Source of the DNA: Lytechinus variegatus
Taxonomy: Eukaryota > Echinodermata > Echinoidea > Temnopleuroida > Toxopneustidae
Length of the DNA: 64,000 bases
Reading direction: 5' to 3'
Assembly (NCBI RefSeq): GCF_018143015.1
Contig: NC_054749.1
Location: 34,738,500 to 34,802,499 of the forward strand
A model generated the notes under the pieces. The model did not search any database. It saw nothing but the letters and a program-made list of their open reading frames with translations, and was not told where the DNA came from. Positions 11,176 to 22,400 of this stretch are shown here, in pieces (the stretch's first letter is position 1; every line of letters begins with the position of its first letter). A program made the translations under genes and the position numbers.

Positions 11176-12200
11176 TGCATTTCGTGGGTGTGGCAAAGTA
11201 GGTTCTGCACAGGAATGGGCCTCTACGAAATTCAAGTCATGTGGTTCATGCAATTATGGAGCGCATCTTAAGTAATTTGTGATGGGTACCACCCCACCTC
11301 TTTTTAAAAAATAGCTCGCTCTCCATTCCCTTCATAGGTGTATTAAGACTTTCGGCCCGTTATTAGCAGCCAGTCAAGATCATTTTCCATGATAGTTGCC
11401 GTAATCGTAAAGCCTTATGAAATGAGTACCAGACTACCATATGCATATTACGTGAATTACAAACTTAGCAACATCGCCATGATAACCCCAAAAGCGGTGT
11501 AAAAATTACTTACCAAATTCTGAAGATCATTAAACAAAAAATCAAATAACCATTCTGAGAGTCTTCTTGTTTAAGTTCTAAAAGAGTTTCTTTATATATA
11601 ATCTGATAATTATGCTTTATAGCCGTGCAACGTCAAATTTTGAAAGGACAGAGTATGTCGCGTGTGTCATAAATTCCAGGGAAATATCAGAAGGCAAAAT
11701 GAGCGAGCAAATTAAAAATAACCTTTTAACATGGAAATGTAATTTTCTTATAGTTTATTATATTCAGAAAGCAATGAACCAAAAGATCTACCCAATATAA
11801 AACACAATCATCAAAATGGCATTTTGTCATAGGATTTCTATTCGTCACTCATCTTCGTCAACCAGTTTCGTCACCCACCAACTAAACATTTGGCGAGAAA
11901 GATTTCCATAGTAATATTGCATTATCCATAATTTTAGTACCCTTAAAAAACTTAAAGCATTGAAACGTTAATTAGATGAATGGCTAAGGGATTTCGGCGA
12001 TGGATTTGATTATATCGACAGAAAAAAAGCGGAGAAATGTCTTGACAGGGAATAGGGAAAAGGTTCCAATATACATGTATTTGAGCAAATCACATTTAAC
12101 TCACTTCTAAAATGTAAAATGGCGTGTACCCCCCTGCTTACCTACGCTCCTGGGTTTACCCCACAATACAGCACTCCTTGAATAGTTCCGTTGCCAATTT
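11176..12200. other. Intron sequence of GPCR-1, no further feature seen
   Basis: Plain AT-rich sequence. No exon with GPCR motifs and no repeat ends were found. Confidence 0.4.
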
Positions 12201-12219
12201 TTTCAATATTCAATTATAC

Positions 12220-12522
12220 ATTTGTTATATATTTGTTTTTTCTTTCCCACTTTTCTTTCTTTTTAGTTTTTCAATATCAAATTTTCTTTGTATTGCAATA
12301 TTTTTTTATGGACCCCATGGAAGAACAGAGTAATTTATGTCAATAACTCTGAAATAGGTAATCCTTTCGATAATTTTAGTTATCTTATCTATTCAACATA
12401 ATTATTTGCAATTCATTTTGTTTATTTCTATTAATGCTATTTATGTTATGTATTTATGTTATATATATTTATGCATTGTGTTTTTTAATAATCGGAAAAT
12501 AAATAAACAAACAAACAAGACA
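12220..12522 (+). mobile_element. Non-LTR retrotransposon 3' UTR fragment
   Basis: Contains TTATGGACCCCATGGAAGAA and ends in a run of AAATAAATAAACAAACAAAC. The same landmark pair (GACCCCATGGAAGAACAG and an AAAC-repeat end) occurs inverted at 13590-13735, so both look like 3' ends of one LINE family. Non-coding. Confidence 0.5.
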
Positions 12523-12534
12523 ATAATGTTCTGT

Positions 12535-12595
12535 ATCTCTCTCTCTCTCTCCCCCCTCTCGCTCCCTCTCTCCCCTCTCGCTCTCTCTCTTGACG
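12535..12595. repeat. CT-rich microsatellite
   Basis: Pyrimidine tract of CTCTCT and CCCCTCTCG units about 60 bp upstream of the last GPCR-1 exon. Confidence 0.85.
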
Positions 12596-12652
12596 AGATG
12601 AACTCAGTTAACTAATCATCTCATCATACATTTATCATTTTATTATTCTCAG

Positions 12653-12976
12653 CTAACAGAGGAGATCGCTTCCCAGGTGAGTGAGACGGTAGCCATCATG
12701 ACAGCCAGCCTCCACCCGATCGTTTACGGGATGACACACCCGAGCTTCAACCCCCATGTCAAACGACTCATCCTCTGTCGCGAAGAATGGTGCCTACGCT
12801 GTCGAAGAGGCGAATGTGCCTGCAGTCGATGCTGTCGTAGTGGTCGGCCAACATCGCTCCGTAGCGTCATGAGGAAAGGAAGTGCGCTGGACGGTACCAT
12901 CAATGCGAATGACGAGTTCGTGCTCGTCGAACGGTTCGAGGCTGAGCAATCACGTCAGCGGCAGGAAAATATATGA
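12653..12976 (+). CDS. GPCR-1 last exon: TM7 and cytoplasmic tail
   Basis: The acceptor TATTATTCTCAG is followed by a phase-0 exon of 107 codons ending in TGA. It encodes ASQVSETVAIMTASLHPIVY, equivalent to TM7 of GPCR-2; the NPxxY motif reads HPIVY. The tail has seven Cys within about 20 residues (LCREEWCLRCRRGECACSRC and following), a likely palmitoylation cluster by analogy with other GPCR tails. It then continues with a short charged end, much shorter than the tail of GPCR-2. No AATAAA was found immediately downstream. Confidence 0.85.
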   Translation, partial: LTEEIASQVSETVAIMTASLHPIVYGMTHPSFNPHVKRLILCREEWCLRCRRGECACSRCCRSGRPTSLRSVMRKGSALDGTINANDEFVLVERFEAEQSRQRQENI

Positions 12977-13240
12977 CATATTTTTTTTTTAAAGCATTCT
13001 GACAAATGAAAAGACTTGATACTCTTGATATTCTCTCATGGTTTTGCCCGAGTTTAATACGAGGATGGTGTAGACTTTATAGTTAAAAAAAACGAGCTGC
13101 GGTGTTTAGGATGGGTCATTGTCTACGTTTTTAAAACCCCGACATCGCTATGTCCAAACTCTACTATTCTTAGCTTCTCTTTTTTGCGAATAATACAATG
13201 ATATGGTCGTTATCGTTCTAATTAGCAGTTGAGGATGCAG

Positions 13241-13490
13241 GGCCCCGTCTTACAAAGAGTTGCGATTGATCCGATCAATCACAACTATGGACGGCCAGCA
13301 ACGTCAACGTACATTATTTATGTTTGTTCAAAAATATTTTCTAACTATGATGTATGTTCATGCATTATTGTTTTCTTGAAAATTCACTGTGCTTCTCTTT
13401 GTTTACGAAGGGCATTGTGCAAATGACACCGATTGATTTCCATAGAGTTACGATTGTTTGAACCAATCGTAACCCTTAGAAGGGACCCGG
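13241..13490. mobile_element. Palindromic MITE (GGGCCCCGTCTTAC ends), diverged
   Basis: GGGCCCCGTCTTACAAAGAG and TTGCGATTGATCC on the left mirror CCAATCGTAACCCTTAGAAG and GGGACCC on the right. Distantly similar to the GTTGCAG family. Non-coding. Confidence 0.5.
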
Positions 13491-13499
13491 TAGCCTGTG

Positions 13500-13590
13500 T
13501 GGAGTGTTTCAGGAAAGACGTGTGAAAGTTAGACAGTTACCATAGTGCTTATCGGCCAATCAAAATCAAGGAAAGTTACCAGACAACAAT
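13500..13590. mobile_element. Fragment of the GTTTCATGAA-type MITE
   Basis: GGAGTGTTTCAGGAAAGACG, CAGTTACCATAGTG and CCAATCAAAATCAAGG match one half of the copies at 10170 and 45308. Confidence 0.5.
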
Positions 13591-13735
13591 TGTTTGTTTG
13601 TTTGTATTTATTTCCATATAAAAAGATATATACATGATCTATTTGACATAACATACAGATGGAGGATGGCCCATTTCAGCGGTATCAATAAGATACCCCT
13701 GTTCTTCCATGGGGTCCTTAAAACATAAATACATG
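13590..13735 (-). mobile_element. Non-LTR retrotransposon 3' end
   Basis: On the minus strand: AAGGACCCCATGGAAGAACA, then GGCCATCCTCC, an AATAAA at 13606-13611 and an AAAC-repeat terminus. It shares landmarks with 12220-12522 in the opposite orientation. The minus-strand frame at 13639-13857 that runs through it is therefore doubtful as a gene, although its first third (13736-13857, beginning MSKPKWPTGVVGTF after TTTGGGAG) is not explained by the retrotransposon. Confidence 0.5.
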
Positions 13736-14154
13736 CTGAATGATGAATCGTTCCCCCATGTCAGAATTTGAGCAAATATGTCGATGGGGTAATATTGTTT
13801 GGAAGTAGAGTAGTTGAAAGTTCCTACAACTCCCGTAGGCCACTTTGGTTTACTCATCTCCCAAAGAAAATCTTAGAATAATCCAGTTGCGAGTTATTGG
13901 CTTAGTCTATTCCCTTTGATATCAAATATGCATTGTACATTTATAATCTTAATGACGATTAAAATGTTAACTTAAAACATGATTGTGCTTCCATCGGTTC
14001 AGTATATATCCACTCAAAAACGCATCCCCTCTCTCTCTCACTCCCCCTCAAATAGTTTCTCGATTAGGTTCTCACATGCCCTACTCCCCTTGCACCCCTC
14101 CTCTCTTTTTTTCTTCCTTCCATCCTGCCAATATGCTCTTAACCATGCACGTAT

Positions 14155-14345
14155 TCAAGGGGGGGGGGGGTCTCGGGTCCCGAATGCCCTGGGTAGGCGA
14201 AGCGAATGGGGGGGGGCGCCAAAACGAGGAAGAAAAGAGAGGAAAAGAAAGGGGAGACAAAAAGGAGGGACAGAAGAGAAAGAAAGAAAGAAAGGAGGGA
14301 GGGAGGGAGGGAGGGAGGGAGGGAGGAAGGAAAGAAAGAAAGAAA
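14155..14345. repeat. G run and purine (GAAA/GGGA) tract at the left edge of the array
   Basis: A run of 11 G at 14160 is followed by GA-rich units, AAAGAAAGAAAG and GGGAGGGAGGG, ending at about 14345 where the minisatellite starts. The flanking repeats are open in several frames, which accounts for the long frames here. Confidence 0.85.
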
Positions 14346-17300
14346 GGGTAGACGCTGAATTGGTGTTCAGCCTAGTGGGGCACCGAATCGATGTATGACT
14401 AGGGGCGTCAAATAGGGGCCGCCGAATTGTTTTACCTCGGGGCGCCGAATTGATGTTCAACATAGGGGGTCCAAATTGATGTTCAACCTCGGGAGTGACG
14501 AATTTCTGTTCGACATAAGGGGGAGGCCGAATGATATTCGACATTGGGGAGGGGGGTCGCCAACTTGAATTTCAACATAGGAGGCTGCCGAATTTATATT
14601 CCACATAGAATGGCGCAAAGTTGATATTGAACTTGGGGGCGGGGACGAATTGATGATCTATTTTTGGGCGCCGAAAGGATGTTTGACACAGAGGGGACGT
14701 CAAATTGATGTTCGACATTGGGGATGACGCATGATGTTTGGCAAGGGGGCGCCAAATTGATGTTCGACATTGGGGATGACGCATGATGTTTGGCAAGGGG
14801 GCGCCAAATTGATGTTTACCTAGGGGCACCGAATTGATGTTCGACACATGGGCGCAGAATTGATGTTCGATATAGGGGGATGTCAATCTTATGTTTGACA
14901 TAGAGGGCACCAAATTGATGTTCGACATCGGGGGTGCTGAATTCATGTTCGCCATAGGGGTGCAGAATGGATAATCGATCTAGCGGGGTAGGGGGCATCA
15001 AATTGATGTTCGATATAGGGGGCACTAAATTGATATTCAACCGGGGGAGAGGGGCGTTCCAAATCGATGTTCTACCTAGGGGGTTCCAAGTTGATGTTCA
15101 AAAGTGGCGCCGAATTCATGTTCGTCATAGGGGGTGCCGAATTATTGTTTGACCTAGGGGGTGGCGCCGATTTGATGTTCTACTTAGTGGCGCCAAATGG
15201 ATGTTCGATCTAGGGGAGACGTCAAACTGATGTTTGAAATAGAGGGCACCAAATTGATGTTCGACATCGGGGGGGGGGGGGGGTGCTGAATGATGTCTGA
15301 CATAGGGAGCGCCAAATTGATGCTTTACATAAGGGCACTGAATTGACATTCAACACATGGGTGCAGAATGGATATTCGATCTAGCGGGGAGGGGGAATCA
15401 AACTGATGTTCGATATAGGGGGCGCTAAATTGATATTCAACCGGAAGGGGGGGGGGTTACGAATCGATGTTCTCCTGAGGGGCGCTGAATGAATGTTCGC
15501 CACGACATGGGGGGAGTCAAATTGATGTTCGACATCGGGAGGGGGAGGGGTGCTGAATGATGTCTGACATAGGGGCACCGAATCGATGTTTTACCTAGGG
15601 GCACCGAATTGCTGTTCAGCACATGGGCACAGAATGATGCTCGAGATGGAAGGGGGAGGGGCGCCGAATGGATGTTCGATCTAGGGGGGGACGTCAAATT
15701 GATGTTCGACATAGAGGGAGCCAAATTCATGTTTGACATAGGGGGTTGAATTATTGTTCGAAATAGGGGGAGGCAGAATGGATGTTCGATCGGGAGGGGG
15801 CGTCAAACTGATGTTCGAAATAGACGGTGCCGAATCAATGTTCGATATTGGGGGTGCCGAATTTATGTTCGAAATAGTTTGGAGCCGAACTGATTTTAAA
15901 CCTAAGGAGCCGCCAAATTGATGTTTTACCTAGGGGCACCGAATTTTTGTTCGAAATAATGGTGCCGAATCGATGTTCGACATAGGGAGGGGGCGCCGAA
16001 TCGAAGATGAACCTATGGAGAGGGGGCGAATTGATGTCAACGACAGGGGGCCGATTTGATAGTTGTCATAGCTGGGGGCGGGGGCTGAATTTATGGACGA
16101 CATAAGGGGCGCAGAATTGATGTTCTCTTTAAGGGCGCCGAATGAATGTTCGATCTAGGGGAGGGGCGCAAAATCAACATAGGAGGGTGCCGAATTTATA
16201 TTCGACATAGGATGGCGCAGAATTGATGCTCGGCATAGGGGGGCGCCGAATAAATCTTCAACCTAGGGGGAGATGCCGAATGGATGTTCTACTTAGGGGC
16301 ACCAAATTGATGTTCGATCGGGGGGGAGCCGAATCGAATGTTCGACATAGGGGGAGGGGGCGCCGAATCAATATTCGATATAGGGGGAGATGCTGAATTG
16401 ACGTTCGACAAAGGGGGGGGGGGGGCCGAATTAATGTTTAACTGGTGGAGGGCTCCGAATTGATGTTCTATCTAGGGTCGCCGATGTTTGACTTAGGGGG
16501 TGTAGAATTCATGTTCGACATAGGGGACACCGGATTGATCTAAGTGGGACATGTAACTGATATTCGACATACAGGGCGCCAAATTGTAGTGTGACATAGG
16601 GGTACGGAATTCATGTTCGACATGGGGGAGGGAGATACACCGGACAGATGTTTGATCTAGGGGGGGGGGGCGTCGAACTGATATTCGACATAGAGGGTGC
16701 CAAATTGATGTTTGACATAGGGGCGCCAAAGTGTTAGTTGACCTAATCGGGAGGGGAGCGGGCACCAAATGGATGTTTTACTAAGGGGCGCCGAACGGAT
16801 ATTCGAGCTAGAGGGAGGTGGGGGCGTCAAACTAAATTGATGTTCGACATGAGAAGTGCAGAATTCATGTTTTACTTAGGGGCGCAGAATTCATGTTCGA
16901 CATTAGGGGTGCCGAATTGATGTTCGACATAGGAATGCAGAATGGATGTTCGATCTAGGGGGGATGTCAGATTTATATTCGACATAGGAGGTGCCGAATT
17001 TATGTTCGACATAGGCGACACAGGATTGATTTGCGATATAGTGGGGCGCCGAACAGATAATTGATCTAGGAAGGACATCAAACTAATATTCAACACAAGA
17101 TTGCTTGATCTTCGACATAGAGGGTGCCAAATTGATGTTTGACATAGGGGGCGACGAAATATTCTTTGACTTAGTGGGGGGAGGCAAATTAATGTTCTAC
17201 TTAGGGGCGCCGAATCGAAGTTCGATCTGGGGGGAGATGTCAAACTGCTGTTCATAAAAGAGGGCACCAAATTGATGTTTAACATAGCGGGCGTAAAATT

Positions 17301-18112
17301 GATGTTAGACATGATGTGGCGCCGATTTGATGTTCTACTTAAGGGCAATGAATGGATATTCCATGTGGGGGGGGGGTCGCCGAATTTATGTTTGACTTAG
17401 GGGCGCCGAATGGATGTTTAACCTTGGGGTGGGGTCCGAATCGACGTTTTACCTAGAGAAGCCGAGTTGATGATAAAAAGGGACGCCGAATTTATGTTTG
17501 ACATTGGGGGCAGGGGCGCCAAACGGATGTTTGATAGGGGGGGGGGGCATCAAACTGATATTCGACATAAAGGGTGCCAATTTGATGTTTGACATAGAGG
17601 GTGCCGAAGTATTCTTTGACCTCGGGGGGGGGGTGAATTGATGTTCTACTTAGGGGCGCCGAATGGATGTTTAACCTTGGGGTGGGGTCCGAATCGACGT
17701 TTTACCTAGAGAAGCCGAGTTGATGTTAAAAAGGGACGCCGAATTTATGTTTGACATTGGGGGCAGGGGCGCCAAACGGATGTTTGATCGGGGGGGGGGC
17801 ATCAAACTGATATTCGACATAAAGGGTGCCAATTTGATGTTTGACATAGAGGGTGCCGAAGTATTCTTTGACCTGGGGGGGGGGGAGATTAGGGGCGCCG
17901 AGTGGATGTTCGATCTAGAAGGGCGGGACGTCAAACGGATGTTCAACTTAAATAGTACCAAATTGATGTTCAACATAGGAGGTGCTGAATTCATGTTTGA
18001 CTTAGGAGGCGCAGAATTCACGTTTGACATAGGGGGCACCGGATCGATGTTTGACATAGCAAGGCGCCGAACGGATGTTTGATCTAGGAGGGACATCAAA
18101 CTGACATTCGAC
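14345..18112 (+). repeat. Monomeric left flank of the array
   Basis: Only diverged minisatellite units, without the LINE tail block. Neighbouring units differ widely (GATGTTCGACAT, GATATTCGACAT, GATGTTTGACATAG and others). A local duplication is visible: 17388-17636 and 17643-17884 repeat the order GCCGAATGGATGTTTAACC, AGAAGCCGAGTTGATG, GGGGGCAGGGGCGCC. Confidence 0.85.
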
Positions 18113-18150
18113 ATAATAAAAATAAAAACGGTTATTTATATGTGCTATAT
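18113..18150 (-). repeat. Tail-only remnant of the LINE block
   Basis: Only the terminal AAAAACGGTTATTTATATG and GCTATA of the block is present, then minisatellite resumes. Similar remnants are at 19859-19896, 22557-22601 and 24000-24044, each one composite upstream of a full block. Confidence 0.7.
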
Positions 18151-18360
18151 GTTCGATCTAGGAGGGGGAAGTCAAACGGATGTTCGACATAAAAGGCACC
18201 AAATTGATGTTCAACATAGGAGGTGCTGAATTCATGTTGTCTGGGGGGGGGGGAGGGGGCAGAATTCCTTTTTGACATAGGGGGCACCGGATTGATGTTT
18301 GACATAGCGGGGCGCCGAACGGATGTTTGATCTAGGAGGGACATCAAACTGACATTCGAC

Positions 18361-18787
18361 ATAATAATAAAAACGGTTATTTATATGCGCTATACAAAAA
18401 AGTATCACAGCGCTTGCAATGGTCAGAAATAAAATATAAATCTTAAATAACAAAAAGTACAGAATTCTATACATTAAATTACGTCAACTATTGGTGTTCT
18501 CAACTGCGCCAGATGAGGCCTGGTGGCCTCTATCTTGCTGCTTCGTTCACCAACAATTTGAGAGACAAGCCCGGTCAGCACATAATTCACAGAAGCTCTA
18601 GTATAGCACTTGAGGAAACCAGGCCCCAGATAGGCTAGCCAAGTCAACCAAACAGTGATAGCAAAAATCATCAAAACAAATACATATCAAATAAATGAAA
18701 ATAGAAAACTAGATAATTGGAAAAAGATGTGAATTGAGTTGTCGTTTGAAAGAATATATGGTCGGTGTTGTTCGGATGGTAGAGTGC
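18361..18787 (-). mobile_element. 5'-truncated LINE 3' end (first of 21 array copies)
   Basis: On the minus strand the block opens with codons for CTIRTTPTIYSFKRQ then FKSHLF in the better copies, which fits the conserved C-terminus of non-LTR polyproteins (LPxxIRxxxSLxxFKxxLKTHLF). It continues as about 330 bp of 3' UTR and ends GCGCATATAAATAACC plus an ATT-rich tail abutting minisatellite. The other copies start near 20101, 21156, 22801, 24243, 25288, 26311, 27331, 28362, 29393, 30062, 31438, 32490, 33865, 35283, 36361, 37654, 38745, 39826, 41307 and 42786. Those at 35283 and 37654 share an internal deletion after AAACAAATACATA. All share the same truncation point, so this was one insertion later amplified. 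Confidence 0.75.
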
Positions 18788-18828
18788 GCCGAATTGATGT
18801 TCGACAAAGGGGGGCGCCGAATCGATGT

Positions 18829-19420
18829 TTAAAGGAGAATGAAACCATTGGAACAAGATAGCTTGTGTGAAAACAGAAAAATCAAAGAAACAGATCAACA
18901 AAAATTTGAGAAAAATTGGACAAATAATGAGAAAGTTATGAGCATTTGAATATTGCAATCACTAATGCTAAGGAGATAGCAAATTGGCAATGCGACAAAG
19001 ATGTGTGATGTCACTTGTGAACAACTCTCCCCATTACCTTAGTGTATATTTCACTTGAAATGCCTCTTGTATCACATCTATCCATAGATCATGTGTTCTT
19101 TCTACATGAGGGCATGTAATACATATTTTATAAGAATACATCTTGGATAAAGAGTTTGTATCATCATTAGAAAAAGTAAAAAGAGACATTTTGAGGGTAT
19201 TTTATAGTCCATCAAAAGGAAATTTGTTCATCAGTGACATCACACATCCTTGTCGCATTGCCAATGGGAGGATCTCCATAGCATTAGTGATTGCAATATT
19301 CAAATGCTCATAACTTTCTCATTATTTGTCCGATTTTTCTCAAACTTTCTTGATTCTTATTCTGTGATTTTTCTGTTTCTACACAAGCCTCTTTGTTCCA
19401 AAGGTTTCATTCCCCTTTAA
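18829..19420. mobile_element. TTAA foldback MITE, copy 3, inside the array
   Basis: Complete element from TTAAAGGAGAATGAAACC to GGTTTCATTCCCCTTTAA. It interrupts the minisatellite text GATGTTTAACCTTAGGGTGG so that TTAA is present at both borders. Only this one of the composite units carries it. Confidence 0.85.
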
Positions 19421-22400
19421 CCTTAGGGTGGGGTCCGAATCGATGTTTTACCTAGAGAAGCCGAGTTGATGTTAAAAAGGGACGCCGAATTTATGTTTGA
19501 CATTAGGGGCAGGGGCGCCAAACGGATGTTTGATCGGGGGGGGGGGCATCAAACTGATATTCGACATAAAGGGTGCCAATTTGATGTTTGACATAGAGGG
19601 CGCCGAAGTATTCTTTGACCTGGGGGGGGGGGATTAGGGGCGCCGAGTGGATGTTCGATCTAGAAGGGCGGCACGTCAAACGGATGTTCAACTTAAATAG
19701 TACCAAATTGATGTTCAACATAGGAGGTGCTGAATTCATGTTTGACTTAGGAGGTGCAGAATTCACGTTTGACATAGGGGGCACCGGATCGATGTTTGAC
19801 ATAGCGGGGCGCCGAACGGATGTTTGATCTAGGAGGGACATCAAACTGACATTCGACATAATACAAATAAAAACGGTTATTTATATGTGCTATATGTTCG
19901 ATCTAGGAGGGGGAAGTCAAACGGATGTTCGACATAAGAGGCACCAAATTGATGTTCAACATAGGAGGTGCTGAATTCATGTTGTCTGGGGGGGAGGGGG
20001 CAGAATTCCTTTTTGACATAGGGGGCACCGGATTGATGTTTGACATAGCGGGGCGTCGAACGGATGTTTGATCTAGGAGGGACATCAAACTGACATTCGA
20101 CATAATAATAAAAACGGTTATTTATATGCGCTATACAAAAAAAAGTATCACAGCGCTTGCAATGGTCAGAAATAAAATATAAATCTTAAATAACAAAAAG
20201 TACAGAATTCTATACATTAAATTACATCAACTATTGGTGTTCTCAACTGCGCCAGATGAGGCCTGGTGGCCTCTTTCTTGCTGCTTCGTTCACCAACAAT
20301 TTAAGGGACAAGCCCGGTCAGCACATAATTCACAGAAGCTCTAGTATAGCACTTGAGGCCACCAGACCCCAGATGGGCTAGCCAAGTCAAACCAAACAGT
20401 AATAGCAAAAATCATCAAAACAAATACATATCAAATAAATGAAAAAAGAAAACTAGATAATTGGAAAAAGATGTGACTCGAATTGTCGTTTGAAAGAATA
20501 TATGGTCGGTGTTGTTCGGATGGTAGAGTGCGCCAAATTGATGTTCGACATAGGGGTGAGAATGGATGTTCGATCGAGGGGGGGGGGGTGTCAAATTCAT
20601 GGTCGACATAAGGGGTGCCGAATCGATGTTCGACATAGGGGGATGGAAATTGACTTTGAAGATAGGGGAGGGCGCAGAATTGATATTCGACATAGAGGGT
20701 GCCAAATTGATGTTTGACATAGGGGTGAGAATGGATGTTCGATCGAGGGGGGTGGTGTCAAATTCATGGTCGACATAAGGGGTGCCGAATCGATGTTTGA
20801 CATAGGGGGGGGAAATTGACTTTGAAGATAGGGAGGGCGCCAGAATTGATATTCGACATAAAGGGTGCCAAAGTGATGTTTGACATAGAGGGCGCCGAAT
20901 TATTCTTTGACCTAGGGGGGGGGGGCAATTATGGGCGCCGAGTGAATGTTCGATCTGAAGGGGGGAAGTCAAACAGATGTTCGACATAAAAGGCACCAAA
21001 TTGAGGATGAACATAGGAGGTGCTGAATTCATGTTGTCTTAGGAGGAGGGGGCTGAATTCCTTTTTGACATAGGGGGCAACGGATTGATGTTTGACATAG
21101 CGGGGCGCCGAACGGATGTTTGATCTAGGAGGGACATCAAACTGACATTCGACATAATAATAAAAACGGTTATTTATATGCGCTATACAAAAAAAAGTAT
21201 CACAGCGCTTGCAATGGTCAGAAATAAAATATAAATCTTAAATAACAAAAAGTATAGAATTCTAGACATTAAATTGCGTCAACTAATGATGTTCTCAACT
21301 GCGCCAGATGAGGCCTGGTGGCCTCTTGCTTGCTGCTTCGTTCACCAACAATTTAAGGGACAAGCCCGGTCAGCACATAATTCACAGAAGCTCTAGTATA
21401 GCACTTGAGGCAACCAGACCCCAGATGGGCTAGCCAAGTCAAACCAAACAGTAATAGCAAAAATCATCAAAACAAATACATATCAAATAAATGAAAAAAG
21501 AAAACTAGATAATTGGAAAAAGATGTGACTCGAATTGTCGTTTGAAAGAATATATGGTCGGTGTTGTTCGGATGGTAGAGTGCGCCAAATTGATGTTCGA
21601 CATAGGGGTGAGAATGGATGTTCGATCGAGGGGGGGGGTGTCAAATTAATGGTCGACATAAGGGGTGCCGAATCGATGTTCGACATAGGGGGATGGAAAT
21701 TGACTTTGAAGATAGGGGAGGGCGCAGAATTGATATTCGACATAGAGGGTGCCAAATTGATGTTTGACATAGGGGTGAGAATGGATGTTCGATCGAGGGG
21801 GGGGGGGTGTCAAATTCATGGTCGACATAAGGGGTGCCGAATCGATGTTTGACATCAAGGTTGCTCTGTACTATATGTACCTATACATTTACCTTGGAAA
21901 AGTTTGTTTTTCTTTTTTCAATCACAATAGTGAACAACTTCCTCAAAATTTTATTTCATGACAAGTAACATCAATACATTACAATAGTAACAAATATCCA
22001 GGCTTGAATTGTCTGAGTCAGTTATATCATGAATCTTCAATCTTTGAATAGTTGACAACCACACAATTCCTTAGGTGACAAGCACATTATCTTGCTTGGA
22101 TGCTGATGATCGTTTAGTCTGCACTTTAGTCACCTCTTGACTCTCAATGTATTGAAGTTTGGAGTCAAGTTCACTATTTCATTCATCCATAGACATAGGG
22201 GGATAGACATAGGGGATGGAAATTGACTTTGAAGATAGGGGAGGCGCAGAATTGATATTCGACATAAGGATGCCAAAGTGATGTTTGACATAGAGGGCGC
22301 CGAATCATTCTTTGACCTGGGGGGGGGGGGGGCAATTATGGGCGCCGAGTGAATGTTCGATTTGAAGGGGGAAGTCAAACAGATGTTCGACATAAAGGCA

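Noticed and set aside
13639..13857. A minus-strand gene or last exon with an AATAAA downstream.
   Set aside because: Its second half matches a retrotransposon 3' end also seen at 12220-12522; the remaining part is too short to support.
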